From: Paenibacillus shirakamiensis
GTDB taxonomy: Bacteria; Bacillota; Bacilli; Paenibacillales; Paenibacillaceae
NCBI RefSeq assembly: GCF_017874255.1
Contig: NZ_JAGGLD010000004.1
Coordinates: 1-64,000, forward strand
Direction of reading: 5' to 3'
Length of the DNA: 64,000 bases
A program made the position numbers and the translations under genes. The stretch's first letter is position 1; each line of letters opens with the position of its first letter. The notes under the pieces were generated by a model. The model was not told where the DNA came from and searched no databases. It saw nothing but the letters and a program-made list of their open reading frames with translations. Positions 16,967-26,414 of this stretch are shown here, in pieces.

Positions 16967-17797
16967 ATGGCTTACTTTATTGATTACCATACCCACCATG
17001 TTCGCTGCGGACATGCTGTAGGTGAGCTAGAGGAATATGTTCTACGTGGTATAGATATAGGCCTTAGTGAACTTGGACTATCTGATCATATGCCGCTCCT
17101 TCATGTGGATCCTGAAACATACTACCCGGAGATGGCTATGCCTATGAGCGAGCTTCCTAGTTACGTAGCAGAATGTTTAGAGCTTCGTGAGAAGTACAAA
17201 GGGCAGATTGATCTTCGTGTGGGTCTGGAAGGCGATTATATTGAAGGCTGGGAAAAGGATATTCAGCATATTGTTGAAGCTTATCCGTGGGACTATGTAA
17301 TCGGTTCCGTTCACTTTCTCGGAGAGTGGGATATTTCAGATCATCGTCAGACCCATCAATGGGAGGGCAAGGACATTTTGGCTGTATATCGACAGTATTA
17401 TGATGCTGTTCAAAAAGCAGCGAAAACTGGCTTTTACGATATTATGGGCCATGTGGATGTCATCAAACGCTTTGGGTATACACCTTCACCAGCACTGGAA
17501 TCTGAGGTTATAGCCATGGAGCAAGCCACATTACATGCTATTCTTCAAGCAGGTGTAGCGATGGAGCTCAATGCATCGGGGCTTACGAAGGTCTGTGAAG
17601 AAATGTTCCCAAGTCAGCGCATATTGGAAGAAGCGCTACGATTAGGTATCCCACTCACCCTAGGTTCTGATGCACATGCACCGGAGAAGTTAAGTGAGAA
17701 TTTAGACGTAGCTCGTCGCACCTTATACGATATAGGCTTTCGGGAGTTAGCTACATTTAAAGAGCGCAAACGTCGAATGATCCCGCTCGAATTATGA
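16967..17797 (+). CDS. hisJ: histidinol-phosphatase, PHP family
   Basis: A 276-residue metal-dependent phosphatase of the PHP family. Metal ligands are seen in DYHTHHVRCGH at the N-terminus, GSVHFLG in the middle, and GSDAHAPEKL near the C-terminus. It removes phosphate from histidinol phosphate. It lies 20 bases after hisIE with GGGAGG before the start and completes the pathway here except for the aminotransferase HisC. In B. subtilis the equivalent gene is not in the his operon. Confidence 0.93.
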   Translation: MAYFIDYHTHHVRCGHAVGELEEYVLRGIDIGLSELGLSDHMPLLHVDPETYYPEMAMPMSELPSYVAECLELREKYKGQIDLRVGLEGDYIEGWEKDIQHIVEAYPWDYVIGSVHFLGEWDISDHRQTHQWEGKDILAVYRQYYDAVQKAAKTGFYDIMGHVDVIKRFGYTPSPALESEVIAMEQATLHAILQAGVAMELNASGLTKVCEEMFPSQRILEEALRLGIPLTLGSDAHAPEKLSENLDVARRTLYDIGFRELATFKERKRRMIPLEL

Positions 17798-17833
17798 TAA
17801 GGAATTCCTTTATTCGATTGAACGCTACATAGA

Positions 17834-17866
17834 AGAAGATCTCGTGTAATGAGATCTTCTTTTTTA
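17834..17866 (+). terminator. Rho-independent terminator of the his operon
   Basis: Perfect 10-base stem AGAAGATCTC / GAGATCTTCT with a 7-base loop and a T-run, just after hisJ. Confidence 0.93.
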
Positions 17867-17929
17867 ATCTTTTGACTAGAAGGATCGTGAACCATTCGTG
17901 TAAAATAGTTCCAGAAGGAGCGTGTATGC

Positions 17930-18715
17930 ATGAAGATTAAGGTATTGATTGCTGATGATAACTCATTTATTCGTGAGGGATTGCGTATCATTCTAGGCAC
18001 CTTTGAGCAATTTGATGTCATTGCGACGGTCAGCAACGGACAAGAAGCCGTGGACTATTGCAGACAACACGAAGTTGATGTTGCCCTTCTAGATGTAAGG
18101 ATGCCCATCATGAACGGAGTAGAGGCCACAAGGCTCATAGTGCAAGATACGAGCACAAGACCGATAATCCTAACTACGTTCGACGATGATGAATATATTG
18201 TAGATGCCATTCGCTATGGAGCTAAGGGATATATGCTGAAAAATAACGAGCCTGAGCGAATATGTGACGCCATACGAAGTGTCTTCGCTGGGAATAATGT
18301 GCTTCAAGATGTAGTCATGGGGAAGTTGGCTTCCAGTATGTTGTTGCCCCGCGGCGAACATGTTCCTCAAGAATCGCAGCAGGATGAGCGTTCAGTTACA
18401 ACATTTTTGCCGACGCATTCTCCACCAGATAAACCCCGTTCCGCGCTTACGTTGTCCTCAGAGAAGGCTGCTCTTGAGAAGAGTCATGATGATGATAATG
18501 ATGATAAGCTGCCCTTTGATGAGCGTCCATTTACGGACAGAGAGCTCTCCGTGATGTCTTTAGTTGCGAAGGGTTATTCGAACAAGGAAATAGCTAAGGA
18601 AATTTTCATTTCCGAAGGGACGACCGCCAATTATATTACCTCGATCTTGAACAAAACAGGGCTGGAGCACCGCACGCAAATTGCGATTTACTATCTAACG
18701 GGGAGAACCCGCTAA
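17930..18715 (+). CDS. NarL/LuxR-type response regulator
   Basis: A 261-residue two-component regulator. The receiver domain is about residues 1-120, with phospho-acceptor in VALLDVRMP and the acidic pair at LIADDNS. The LuxR helix-turn-helix is about residues 198-255, with FTDRELSVMSLVAKGYSNKEI. The linker of some 70 residues is long and ends in an acidic run (DDDNDDK), unusual for the family. The histidine kinase gene follows 10 bases later. The pair resembles LnrJK of B. subtilis by gene order with the following exporter. Confidence 0.92.
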   Translation: MKIKVLIADDNSFIREGLRIILGTFEQFDVIATVSNGQEAVDYCRQHEVDVALLDVRMPIMNGVEATRLIVQDTSTRPIILTTFDDDEYIVDAIRYGAKGYMLKNNEPERICDAIRSVFAGNNVLQDVVMGKLASSMLLPRGEHVPQESQQDERSVTTFLPTHSPPDKPRSALTLSSEKAALEKSHDDDNDDKLPFDERPFTDRELSVMSLVAKGYSNKEIAKEIFISEGTTANYITSILNKTGLEHRTQIAIYYLTGRTR

Positions 18716-18737
18716 AGCTGGAAGGTTGGCATATATA

Positions 18738-19844
18738 ATGGAGCTATGGTCGGTCATTAACAAACTAATAGTTATGCTGTATGTAATCTACTTATGTGTT
18801 CAGTCCGATCCAAAGGATACCCAATGGCTTGTGCTGTATGGCCTAGTCTATGTGGCTATGAATCTTATTATATTAATATGGGGAACTAGATATAGCCAGT
18901 TCAGACAGATTATGCTGGGTGTAGTCATCCTGGGTCTGTGCTGGAGTGCAGTGTCCTACCATGCTATCTTTGCGCTGTTAATTCCATTTAGCGTATATGA
19001 ACTTCATTCAGGGCGATCTAAACCTCAGCCTATAGTATTTATATTGGTATTCATTCCACTCTTTTTTCTACCCTCAGATAGTGTACCGCTGTATCTCCTT
19101 GTGAGTCTGGTAAGTCTCCTCAACTATAGAATGATCAAGCAAATTACCATCCAACTCTTGCAACTTAACGAGCAAGCAGATCAGCAACGTTCTGATCGAC
19201 AACGATTAACCAATCTTCTATTGGGAAATCAGGAATTCATGCGCACCTCCGAGTATACAACCAAGCTTGAAGAACGCAATCGTCTTTCCCAGACCATACA
19301 TGATGGGATTGGACATGCGATGACGGGAGCATTGTATCAGATGGAGGCCGCAAGGCGATTGCTTCGCACAAATCCGGAGAAAGCGGATGAACTGCTGAAC
19401 AATGCCATCGGTATCTCCAAAGAAGGTATTGAAGAAATTCGCCTCACGCTCAAAAATATTCAACCCGCTGTGGAACAACTAGGATTCAATCGATTGAAAT
19501 CAGCTGCGGAAAGCTTTGGAGCAAGGGCCGAACTTCGTGTTACATTGCTTCAAGAAGGAGAGTTAAATAAAATTACACCGCTACATTGGCGAGTCATCCA
19601 TGCAAATGTAACAGAAGCATTAACGAATACGGCTAAATATGCAAATGCTACTACGGTACATATTGAAGTAAGAGTGTTAAAAAGCTGGATAAAGACGGTG
19701 ATTGCCGACAATGGACAAGGAAATACGAAGATCGTGAAAGGTCTTGGGCTCATTGGCATGGAGGAACGTACAGCTTCCGTTCAGGGCACACTGATTGCAG
19801 ACGGGAGCCAAGGTTTTAGCATTACAATGCTGATTCCTTATTAG
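18738..19844 (+). CDS. sensor histidine kinase (HisKA_3 type)
   Basis: A 368-residue membrane kinase. The N-terminal 130 residues hold four to five hydrophobic segments with almost no extracellular loop. A coiled-coil-like linker leads to the phosphorylation motif SQTIHDGIGHAMTGA, and the ATPase domain has VTEALTNTAKY and ADNGQG. Such small-sensor kinases usually detect membrane-active compounds. A TTG at 18726 is also in frame, but it abuts the ribosome binding site; ATG at 18738 is preferred. It pairs with the preceding response regulator. Confidence 0.9.
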   Translation: MELWSVINKLIVMLYVIYLCVQSDPKDTQWLVLYGLVYVAMNLIILIWGTRYSQFRQIMLGVVILGLCWSAVSYHAIFALLIPFSVYELHSGRSKPQPIVFILVFIPLFFLPSDSVPLYLLVSLVSLLNYRMIKQITIQLLQLNEQADQQRSDRQRLTNLLLGNQEFMRTSEYTTKLEERNRLSQTIHDGIGHAMTGALYQMEAARRLLRTNPEKADELLNNAIGISKEGIEEIRLTLKNIQPAVEQLGFNRLKSAAESFGARAELRVTLLQEGELNKITPLHWRVIHANVTEALTNTAKYANATTVHIEVRVLKSWIKTVIADNGQGNTKIVKGLGLIGMEERTASVQGTLIADGSQGFSITMLIPY

Positions 19845-19922
19845 TCTCTTAGGGAGACCTGTGAGCAGACATGGATATTCTCATCCCCTACTAGACTCCA
19901 TGATATGAAGATTCTCACCTCT

Positions 19923-19963
19923 AAAGGATGAACTTATGCACTGACATGAGTTCATCCTTTTTC
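19923..19963 (+). terminator. Rho-independent terminator after the kinase gene
   Basis: A 12-base stem AAAGGATGAACT / AGTTCATCCTTT with a 14-base loop and further Ts. It separates the two-component genes from the exporter genes. Confidence 0.88.
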
Positions 19964-20009
19964 TTACAATAAGATCATGAAAGGTTAACTAAAGAACGGA
20001 GGAATAACA

Positions 20010-20948
20010 ATGAATATTCTAGAAATTACAGGCCTAACTAAAAAATTCGGAAATTTTATTGCGGTAGACAACATGTCCCTGACGGTAAGAGAAGGTGAGA
20101 TTTTCGGCTTTCTGGGTGCAAATGGAGCAGGGAAAAGTACAACAATTAATATGATCTCCTCGCTACTTAGACCTACAAGCGGTGAAATTCGCCTTTTGGA
20201 TCGGGATCTGGTGAAGAATAGCCGGTTTGCCAAAATGAATCTAGGAATCGTGCCGCAGGATTTAGCTATTTATGAAATGATGACTGCTTATGAGAATGTG
20301 GAATTCTTTGCTGGATTGTATGGTCTGCGGGGAGTTGAACTGAAAGACAGAGTGCTTGAAGCTTTGGAGTTCGTAGGCTTAGCCGATAAAGCGAAGAGCA
20401 AACCTCAGAATTTCTCGGGCGGCATGAAGCGTCGATTAAATATCGCCTGCGCCATAGCCCATAAGCCTAAGCTGATTATTATGGATGAGCCGACGGTTGG
20501 CATTGACCCCCAGTCACGGAATTACATTTTAGCTTCAGTCCGCAAATTGAATGCATCGGGATGCACCATTATCTATACGAGTCATTACATGGAAGAAGTA
20601 GAGGAGATTTGTTCTCGTATTGCTATTGTAGATCATGGAAAAATCATTGCAGAAGGAACGAAAGAACAACTAACGGCCACGATTACAGACGTCAAAGATA
20701 TTCATATCGAGCTTAAGACGCAAGAGTCGATTCTATTAGAATCCCTAACGAATATTCCTGGCGTAAGATCGGCGCAGCAAGAAGAGAACCGCCTTCATGT
20801 GTATAGTGATGCCACTGTAGATAATTTAAATCGAATTTTAAAACAGCTCATGGATAGCGGGGCCGAGATTCGCGCTGTTGAAGAACAAGAACCTAATCTT
20901 GAGACGGTCTTCTTAACCTTAACAGGCCGAAATTTACGGGATAACTAG
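20010..20948 (+). CDS. ABC exporter ATPase (LnrL-like)
   Basis: A 312-residue ATPase with Walker A GANGAGKST, signature NFSGGMKRRLN, Walker B LIIMDEPTVGIDP and H-loop YTSHYMEE. The C-terminal extension of about 90 residues is typical of the CcmA/DrrA group used for drug and antibiotic export. ACGGAGGAATAAC precedes the start. Two ABC-2 permeases follow. The arrangement matches LnrLMN, which confers resistance to linearmycin-type polyenes in B. subtilis. Confidence 0.94.
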   Translation: MNILEITGLTKKFGNFIAVDNMSLTVREGEIFGFLGANGAGKSTTINMISSLLRPTSGEIRLLDRDLVKNSRFAKMNLGIVPQDLAIYEMMTAYENVEFFAGLYGLRGVELKDRVLEALEFVGLADKAKSKPQNFSGGMKRRLNIACAIAHKPKLIIMDEPTVGIDPQSRNYILASVRKLNASGCTIIYTSHYMEEVEEICSRIAIVDHGKIIAEGTKEQLTATITDVKDIHIELKTQESILLESLTNIPGVRSAQQEENRLHVYSDATVDNLNRILKQLMDSGAEIRAVEEQEPNLETVFLTLTGRNLRDN

Positions 20949-20961
20949 GAGGGGTGAAGTA

Positions 20962-22089
20962 ATGAATATATTATCTATAGCTTTGAAGGAGATTAAACGG
21001 GATTTTCGAGACCGTCGAACCTTATTATTCATGCTCGCTTTTCCTATTGTCCTTATGCTGATTTTGGGCCTAACGTTATCCAGTGCCTTCAATAGTGGGG
21101 CAACAGTCAGTGGAATTAAAGTGTTAGTTCAAGAAGTATCAAATGCAGGGCCCTTGCAACAAGGGTTCGATGCATTCCAGAAGGAAGTCAAGAAAAATGG
21201 AATTACATTCGTACCGTTACAGGCGGGTATGGATGCGAAGGCAGAAGTGAAGAACAATCATTACACAGCGTTCGCAAGTGTGGATAAAGATGGGATTTCT
21301 CTATATAGCAGTAATCGGAATCCGATAGAGAGTAACATTGTGCAAGGCATGCTCACTGCATTCACAGATAAATATAATGCTGTGGCTGCTGTAGCTCAGC
21401 ACGATCCCGCCAAAGTACAGCAAATCACGGCAGATGCATCGGGGGCTAGCATTGTGCAGGAGACCTCCATTGTAGCTAATCGTTCGCCAGGCTCTATAGA
21501 TTATTACGCTTTAGCCATGAGTGTAATGATTGGATTCTGGGCAGCATTACCCGGTGCGAAGCTCATTAGCGGAGAGATTAAGGAAGGTACGGCAGTTCGG
21601 CTGATGGCGGCACCCGTCAGCAAGGCCGAGATTTTTATTGGAAAGATCGTGGGCAGTGTGGTTCAGAGTATGCTCTGTGTGGTTGTCGTTGTATTGTTCA
21701 GTAAGTACGTATTCAAGGCCTACTGGGGAGATCATATGGGTCTGACCTTAGGACTGCTCCTCACCGAGGTCGTGCTCGCTACAGGTCTAGGACTTACACT
21801 TAGTTATATCTTCAAGGGTGGGGCTACGATGGGTCTAATCAACTTGATCATTCAACTGGCTTCCTTTCTGGGTGGTGCGTATTTCCCAATTGGGGATGAT
21901 GCGGGGAAAGGGATTATGAGTACATTGGTCTCCCTCTCACCCATTCGCTGGGTGAATCACGCGGCTACGAGCCTAATCTATGGCAATCAATCTACGCTTG
22001 CTATACAGGTCATCGGTGTAAATCTTGCAGCGGCTGCAGTATTAATAGGAGTATCTGCGCTCATTATGCGTCGTAGGGAGGGATTGTGA
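20962..22089 (+). CDS. ABC-2 type permease (LnrM-like)
   Basis: A 375-residue permease. One N-terminal transmembrane helix (LLFMLAFPIVLMLILGLTL) is followed by an outside domain of about 150 residues, then about five helices in the C-terminal half, the ABC2_membrane_3 layout. The segment ISGEIKEGTAVRLMAAPVSK is typical of drug exporters. It is 13 bases from the ATPase gene and overlaps the next permease frame. Confidence 0.91.
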   Translation: MNILSIALKEIKRDFRDRRTLLFMLAFPIVLMLILGLTLSSAFNSGATVSGIKVLVQEVSNAGPLQQGFDAFQKEVKKNGITFVPLQAGMDAKAEVKNNHYTAFASVDKDGISLYSSNRNPIESNIVQGMLTAFTDKYNAVAAVAQHDPAKVQQITADASGASIVQETSIVANRSPGSIDYYALAMSVMIGFWAALPGAKLISGEIKEGTAVRLMAAPVSKAEIFIGKIVGSVVQSMLCVVVVVLFSKYVFKAYWGDHMGLTLGLLLTEVVLATGLGLTLSYIFKGGATMGLINLIIQLASFLGGAYFPIGDDAGKGIMSTLVSLSPIRWVNHAATSLIYGNQSTLAIQVIGVNLAAAAVLIGVSALIMRRREGL

Positions 22090-22091
22090 AC

Positions 22092-23240
22092 ATGTTGAAT
22101 CAACTATTTTTTCTGGTTAAAAATTCACTCCGCCGCACATTCCGTGTTCGTGCCAATTGGTTCCTGCTCATCGGTCTTCCGATCATAGGAATTTTGGCTT
22201 CTACCCTGTTATATAGCGGCGGTCAAAGTCATCTACGTATCGGATTTGTAAATGAAGATGGATCAGGTTATTTATCCAAGGACACGCTTGCCTTTGTTCA
22301 GAAACTTCAGCATGTTGAAGCATATGCACTTACGCGTGAACAGCTTCGAAATCAACTTGCAGATAGTAAGCTGGATATGGGGTTAATTATTGAACAAGGG
22401 TATTCGGAAAGTGTGATGAAACATCAGCCAGGTCACATTATTCTACAATCTGTTAAGGGCTCACAGGTTACGAGTTATGTGAAATCGATGCTGGATGAAT
22501 ACATCGGGAATTTGTCTTCATTAAGTAAAGTAGCAGCAGGTGATTCGGCGAAATTTCAACAACTCTATAGGTCTTATCAACAGCCTCAGTTCAAGCTTAT
22601 ATCCAATGAAGTCAATGATAGTTCAGTGAACAAAGAAATGTCCTACCAATCGATTGGTTTTTTGATTCTGTTCATGCTGAATTCGGCTTCGGGACTTTCT
22701 GAACTGATTCTCAAAAACAGAGAAAATCGAACGTACTTCCGGATCATATCCGCACCAGTTAGTGCTAAAATGTACGTGTTATCTAATATTATTGTAAATA
22801 TGATTGTAATGTTCATACAGGTATGCGTGGCAGTCTTCTTCTTAACGGTCGTGTTCCATCTTGATCCGGGTCTACCTGTGCTTGATCTCATGGGAATTCT
22901 TACTTTGTTCGGGTTAGCTGCGGTAGGTCTTTCCCTAGTCATTGTGGCGTTCTCCAGAAATACAGCTATGGCCGGTGCACTTCAAAATTTCATTATTACA
23001 CCCACCTGCCTGCTTGCTGGATGCTTCTTCCCACTGGATATTATGCCACATAGTATCCAACGCATCGCTGATTTTCTACCACAACATTGGGTGCTTAAAT
23101 CAATCGGGGCTTTGCAAAATGGGCCAGTAGGCATAGGGATCTGGTTCAATGTCATGATGCTTCTCGCTTTTGCTGTGGTATTCTTCTTGCTAGCATCCTA
23201 CCGGTTCGGCAGAAATAACGACACTCGAAATTTTGTATAA
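22092..23240 (+). CDS. ABC-2 type permease (LnrN-like)
   Basis: A 382-residue second permease with the same topology: helix at residues about 16-36, extracellular domain, then about five C-terminal helices. A GTG at 22086 would overlap the preceding stop, but GGAGGG at 22077 is spaced 8 bases from the ATG at 22092. It most likely forms a heterodimeric exporter with the previous permease. Confidence 0.9.
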   Translation: MLNQLFFLVKNSLRRTFRVRANWFLLIGLPIIGILASTLLYSGGQSHLRIGFVNEDGSGYLSKDTLAFVQKLQHVEAYALTREQLRNQLADSKLDMGLIIEQGYSESVMKHQPGHIILQSVKGSQVTSYVKSMLDEYIGNLSSLSKVAAGDSAKFQQLYRSYQQPQFKLISNEVNDSSVNKEMSYQSIGFLILFMLNSASGLSELILKNRENRTYFRIISAPVSAKMYVLSNIIVNMIVMFIQVCVAVFFLTVVFHLDPGLPVLDLMGILTLFGLAAVGLSLVIVAFSRNTAMAGALQNFIITPTCLLAGCFFPLDIMPHSIQRIADFLPQHWVLKSIGALQNGPVGIGIWFNVMMLLAFAVVFFLLASYRFGRNNDTRNFV

Positions 23241-23253
23241 CAACGTAGCTGGA

Positions 23254-23291
23254 GAAAGTGCGGGAGATCTTGGTTCCTGCGCTTTCTTTTG
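23254..23291 (+). terminator. Rho-independent terminator of the exporter operon
   Basis: A 12-base stem GAAAGTGCGGGA / TCCTGCGCTTTC with G-U pairs, followed by a T-run. Confidence 0.85.
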
Positions 23292-23362
23292 CCGTGGGAG
23301 GAAGGGGCTCTCTATGGTATACTGTGCTGAGAGACTTTTAGGAAATTAGGAGGTGGCCTTGC

Positions 23363-25093
23363 TTGAAAGAGCACAAACAGCATAATGACGGTGGACCCCG
23401 TAAAGTGGTGCCGATCCGCATGGATGCGGGCTTTTTCTTTGAGAGAGCCGTCTCCTCACTGGACCGCTTTCACTATGACAAGGCGCTGAAGTATTTTGGC
23501 AAAGCTGTTGAATATGAGCCGGAGAACCCGGTTAATCATTGTAATATGGCAGGTATTCTATCGGAGATGGGAGACTATCAAGGATCGAATGACATCCTGC
23601 ATCTTGTGTTAAAAGAAATAGACCCTCTGATGACGGAGTGTTATTTCTACTTAGCTAATAACTATGCCAATATGGAACAGTTTGAGCAAGCAGAAGAGGC
23701 ATTGATTACGTACTTAGAAGAAGATGCGAGCGGGCAATTCATGACCGAGGCCGAAGAGATGATGGAGTTACTCCATTTCGAATTAAAACGCCCGGCAGAG
23801 CTGAGATCAATTAAATCACGTCAAGGCATGGTAGAGCATGAACGGGCGCGGACCTTGTTAGAAGAAGGTAAATTCACACATGCGGTCCAGCTTTTAGAGG
23901 AGATTGTTGAGAAACATGAAGATTTTTTAGCAGCACGGAATAATTTGGCACTAGCTTATTATTATCTAGGTAGATTTGCGAAGGCCCAAACGGCGCTAGA
24001 TGATGTACTGGACCGCGAACCGGGCAATTTGCATGGCTTATGTAATTTAGTAATCTTCTATCAGCACTTAGGGCGGGAGAAAGAACTGAAAGAGCTGACG
24101 GCGCAGCTGCGCACCGTCGTTCCTTTTCATCAAGAGCATGTGTTCAAGCTAGCTACGACCATGGGTATTCTTGGAGAGCATGAAGCGGCGTACAGTCACT
24201 TCAAGCGCCTAATTAAGGATATGGAGCTGAACCATGATCCTTGTCTTTTTCACTACACCGCTGTGGCGGCCTACAATACAGGAAGATACAAAGAAGCGCG
24301 GATACAGTGGAATCAGGTAGCAAGGTTAGATCCCGAATCCAAATTATCCTCATTTTATTTAAGTCGTCTCGACTCGCTGCCTGAAACTAAAGGATATTTG
24401 ATTAGCTATAATTACCATCTGCCCTTCGAAGAGCAGTTCAAGCGCTGGGAGACTCATAGTGAAGACTTGCCTGAAGGATTAACCGATGATCCACTTATTC
24501 GCTCTTCCTTCTTATGGGCACTGCGAAATGGGGATTCCCGTACCAAGATCCAGGTGCTTCAAGCCTTTGGATGGATTGGCGACGAGGAAGCGCTAGAGTC
24601 GTTGCGTGCATTTTTACTGGAACCGGATGAAGATATTTATCTTAAAGAAATTGCCTTATTTGTCCTTCGCAATCTTGACGTAGAAGAGGATTTGCCTTTG
24701 ATGAATCAGGGTAAGATAGAACAGGTGAATCCGATGAAAGTTAGATCATCGTTGCCGGAATGGGATTCACAGTGGCAACGAGTGTTAGATCTAGCGTTAC
24801 GTAGTATGTCCAAACGATATGAATTAACAGAACAACACGATCTCGAAATTTTATGGATACAGTTCATTACGAAGATGGATTTGAATATGCCACCCATTTC
24901 CAAAGCAGAGGTCTGGTCCGCAGCCCTTGAGTATCTGACTGCCAAAATGCATGGGCGATCCATTTCGTATGAACAAGCAGCGAGTAGATACGGTGTATCG
25001 TCGCCAACTGTAAGCAAATATGTGAAGCTGATTGATCAGACCTGTGGCATTGATCACAAAATGAAAGCTATTTTACCATCCCCATTCGAGTAA
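23363..25093 (+). CDS. TPR-repeat protein with C-terminal helix-turn-helix (YvcD-like)
   Basis: A 576-residue cytoplasmic protein. Tetratricopeptide units are visible, for example YDKALKYFGKAVEYEPENP near residue 33 and LAYYYLGRFAKAQTALDDVL near residue 200. A HEAT-like middle part (QAFGWIGDEEALESLRAFL) follows. The last 40 residues resemble a helix-turn-helix (EQAASRYGVSSPTVSKYVKL). The start is TTG at 23363 with AGGAGG nine bases upstream. B. subtilis has a TPR protein upstream of trxB in the same place. Its partners are unknown. Confidence 0.82.
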   Translation: MKEHKQHNDGGPRKVVPIRMDAGFFFERAVSSLDRFHYDKALKYFGKAVEYEPENPVNHCNMAGILSEMGDYQGSNDILHLVLKEIDPLMTECYFYLANNYANMEQFEQAEEALITYLEEDASGQFMTEAEEMMELLHFELKRPAELRSIKSRQGMVEHERARTLLEEGKFTHAVQLLEEIVEKHEDFLAARNNLALAYYYLGRFAKAQTALDDVLDREPGNLHGLCNLVIFYQHLGREKELKELTAQLRTVVPFHQEHVFKLATTMGILGEHEAAYSHFKRLIKDMELNHDPCLFHYTAVAAYNTGRYKEARIQWNQVARLDPESKLSSFYLSRLDSLPETKGYLISYNYHLPFEEQFKRWETHSEDLPEGLTDDPLIRSSFLWALRNGDSRTKIQVLQAFGWIGDEEALESLRAFLLEPDEDIYLKEIALFVLRNLDVEEDLPLMNQGKIEQVNPMKVRSSLPEWDSQWQRVLDLALRSMSKRYELTEQHDLEILWIQFITKMDLNMPPISKAEVWSAALEYLTAKMHGRSISYEQAASRYGVSSPTVSKYVKLIDQTCGIDHKMKAILPSPFE

Positions 25094-25205
25094 GTGTAGC
25101 CGTAACATGATACTGGATAAGAATGTTCTACGTTTTTAAATAGGCCTTATTCGGGTATAAGATTATCTATAGCAGGAGACACCAATTTCAAGGAGGCTAT
25201 CCATT

Positions 25206-26162
25206 ATGTATAAATCAATTGTTATCGGAACCGGACCATCTGGTCTGACTGCCGCAATTTACTTAGCACGTGCCAATCTAAGCCCTCTGGTTATTGAAGG
25301 AATTCAACCGGGCGGACAGTTGACTACAACCACGGAAGTGGAGAACTTCCCGGGATTCCCGCAAGGAATCATGGGTCCTGAACTCATGGATAATATGCGT
25401 AAGCAAGCCGAGCGCTTCGGTGCTGAATTTAGAAATGGCTGGGTGGAGGAAGTGGATTTCTCCAAACGTCCTTTCACTATAAAAGTTGAAGGTCAAGAAG
25501 CTCCGCTCCAAGCAGAGACTGTGATTATTTCCACGGGCGCATCCGCTAAATACTTAGGTATTCCTGGTGAGCAAGAGAATGTAGGACGCGGTGTAAGTAC
25601 ATGCGCAACGTGTGATGGATTCTTTTTCCGTGGTAAAAAGATTATTGTTGTGGGTGGCGGAGATTCTGCCATGGAAGAGGCGAGTTTCTTAACTCGCTTT
25701 GCTTCAGACGTAACTCTCGTTCATCGCCGTGATGAACTTAAGGCTTCCAAGATCATGCAAGATCGCGCTCGTGACAATGAGAAAGTGAAATGGGCACTGA
25801 ATCGGACTCCTCTGGAAGTTGTGACGGATGAGAAAGGCCTTAAGGGACTTAAAGTTCATAATAATGAAGCGAACAAGGAAGAGATTGTCGAAGCAGATGG
25901 CGTATTTATAGCCATTGGACATACGCCGAATACAGCTTTCCTAGGTTCTCAAATTACGACTGATGATCACGGTTATATCGTAGTGAAGCCGGGTACGACG
26001 GAGACGAATATCCCTGGTGTCTTCGCTTGTGGCGACGTACAAGATACGAAATATCGTCAAGCTATTACTGCAGCAGGTTCCGGCTGCATGGCTGCTATGG
26101 ATTGTGAGAAGTTCCTAGAAGGCGATATGGTGCACGACTGGAGCGAGTCGCTGGATCAATAA
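25206..26162 (+). CDS. trxB: thioredoxin reductase
   Basis: A 318-residue FAD- and NADPH-dependent enzyme that reduces thioredoxin. The FAD-binding motif [11 protein letters not shown] is at the N-terminus, the redox-active CATC is in [11 protein letters not shown] near residue 135, and the NADPH-binding [10 protein letters not shown] lies just after. The C-terminal FAD motif FACGDVQD is present. AAGGAGG precedes the start and a terminator follows. Confidence 0.98.
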   Translation: MYKSIVIGTGPSGLTAAIYLARANLSPLVIEGIQPGGQLTTTTEVENFPGFPQGIMGPELMDNMRKQAERFGAEFRNGWVEEVDFSKRPFTIKVEGQEAPLQAETVIISTGASAKYLGIPGEQENVGRGVSTCATCDGFFFRGKKIIVVGGGDSAMEEASFLTRFASDVTLVHRRDELKASKIMQDRARDNEKVKWALNRTPLEVVTDEKGLKGLKVHNNEANKEEIVEADGVFIAIGHTPNTAFLGSQITTDDHGYIVVKPGTTETNIPGVFACGDVQDTKYRQAITAAGSGCMAAMDCEKFLEGDMVHDWSESLDQ

Positions 26163-26185
26163 TTCAAGTTCGACAAGCATATAAA

Positions 26186-26222
26186 GACCCCTCATTTCAA
26201 TATTGAAATGATGGGGTTTTTG
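26186..26222 (+). terminator. Rho-independent terminator after trxB
   Basis: Stem ACCCCTCATTTCAATA / TTGAAATGATGGGGT followed by five Ts. Confidence 0.92.
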
Positions 26223-26414
26223 CGTATTATCGTATTAAAATTTGTCTAACGGTTTATATCATCTAATAGGGATAAAACCTATAATAAATTTCCATAAAAA
26301 CCTTGTTATTACGCGGTTTGGGTAACGCTTCCTTCTCTTGACCGAAAGGGAGGGTTCGCTTATAGTGGGTACGTAGGAGCAAACTATTTTATAGAGAAAA
26401 AGGTGGCTTGTAAA

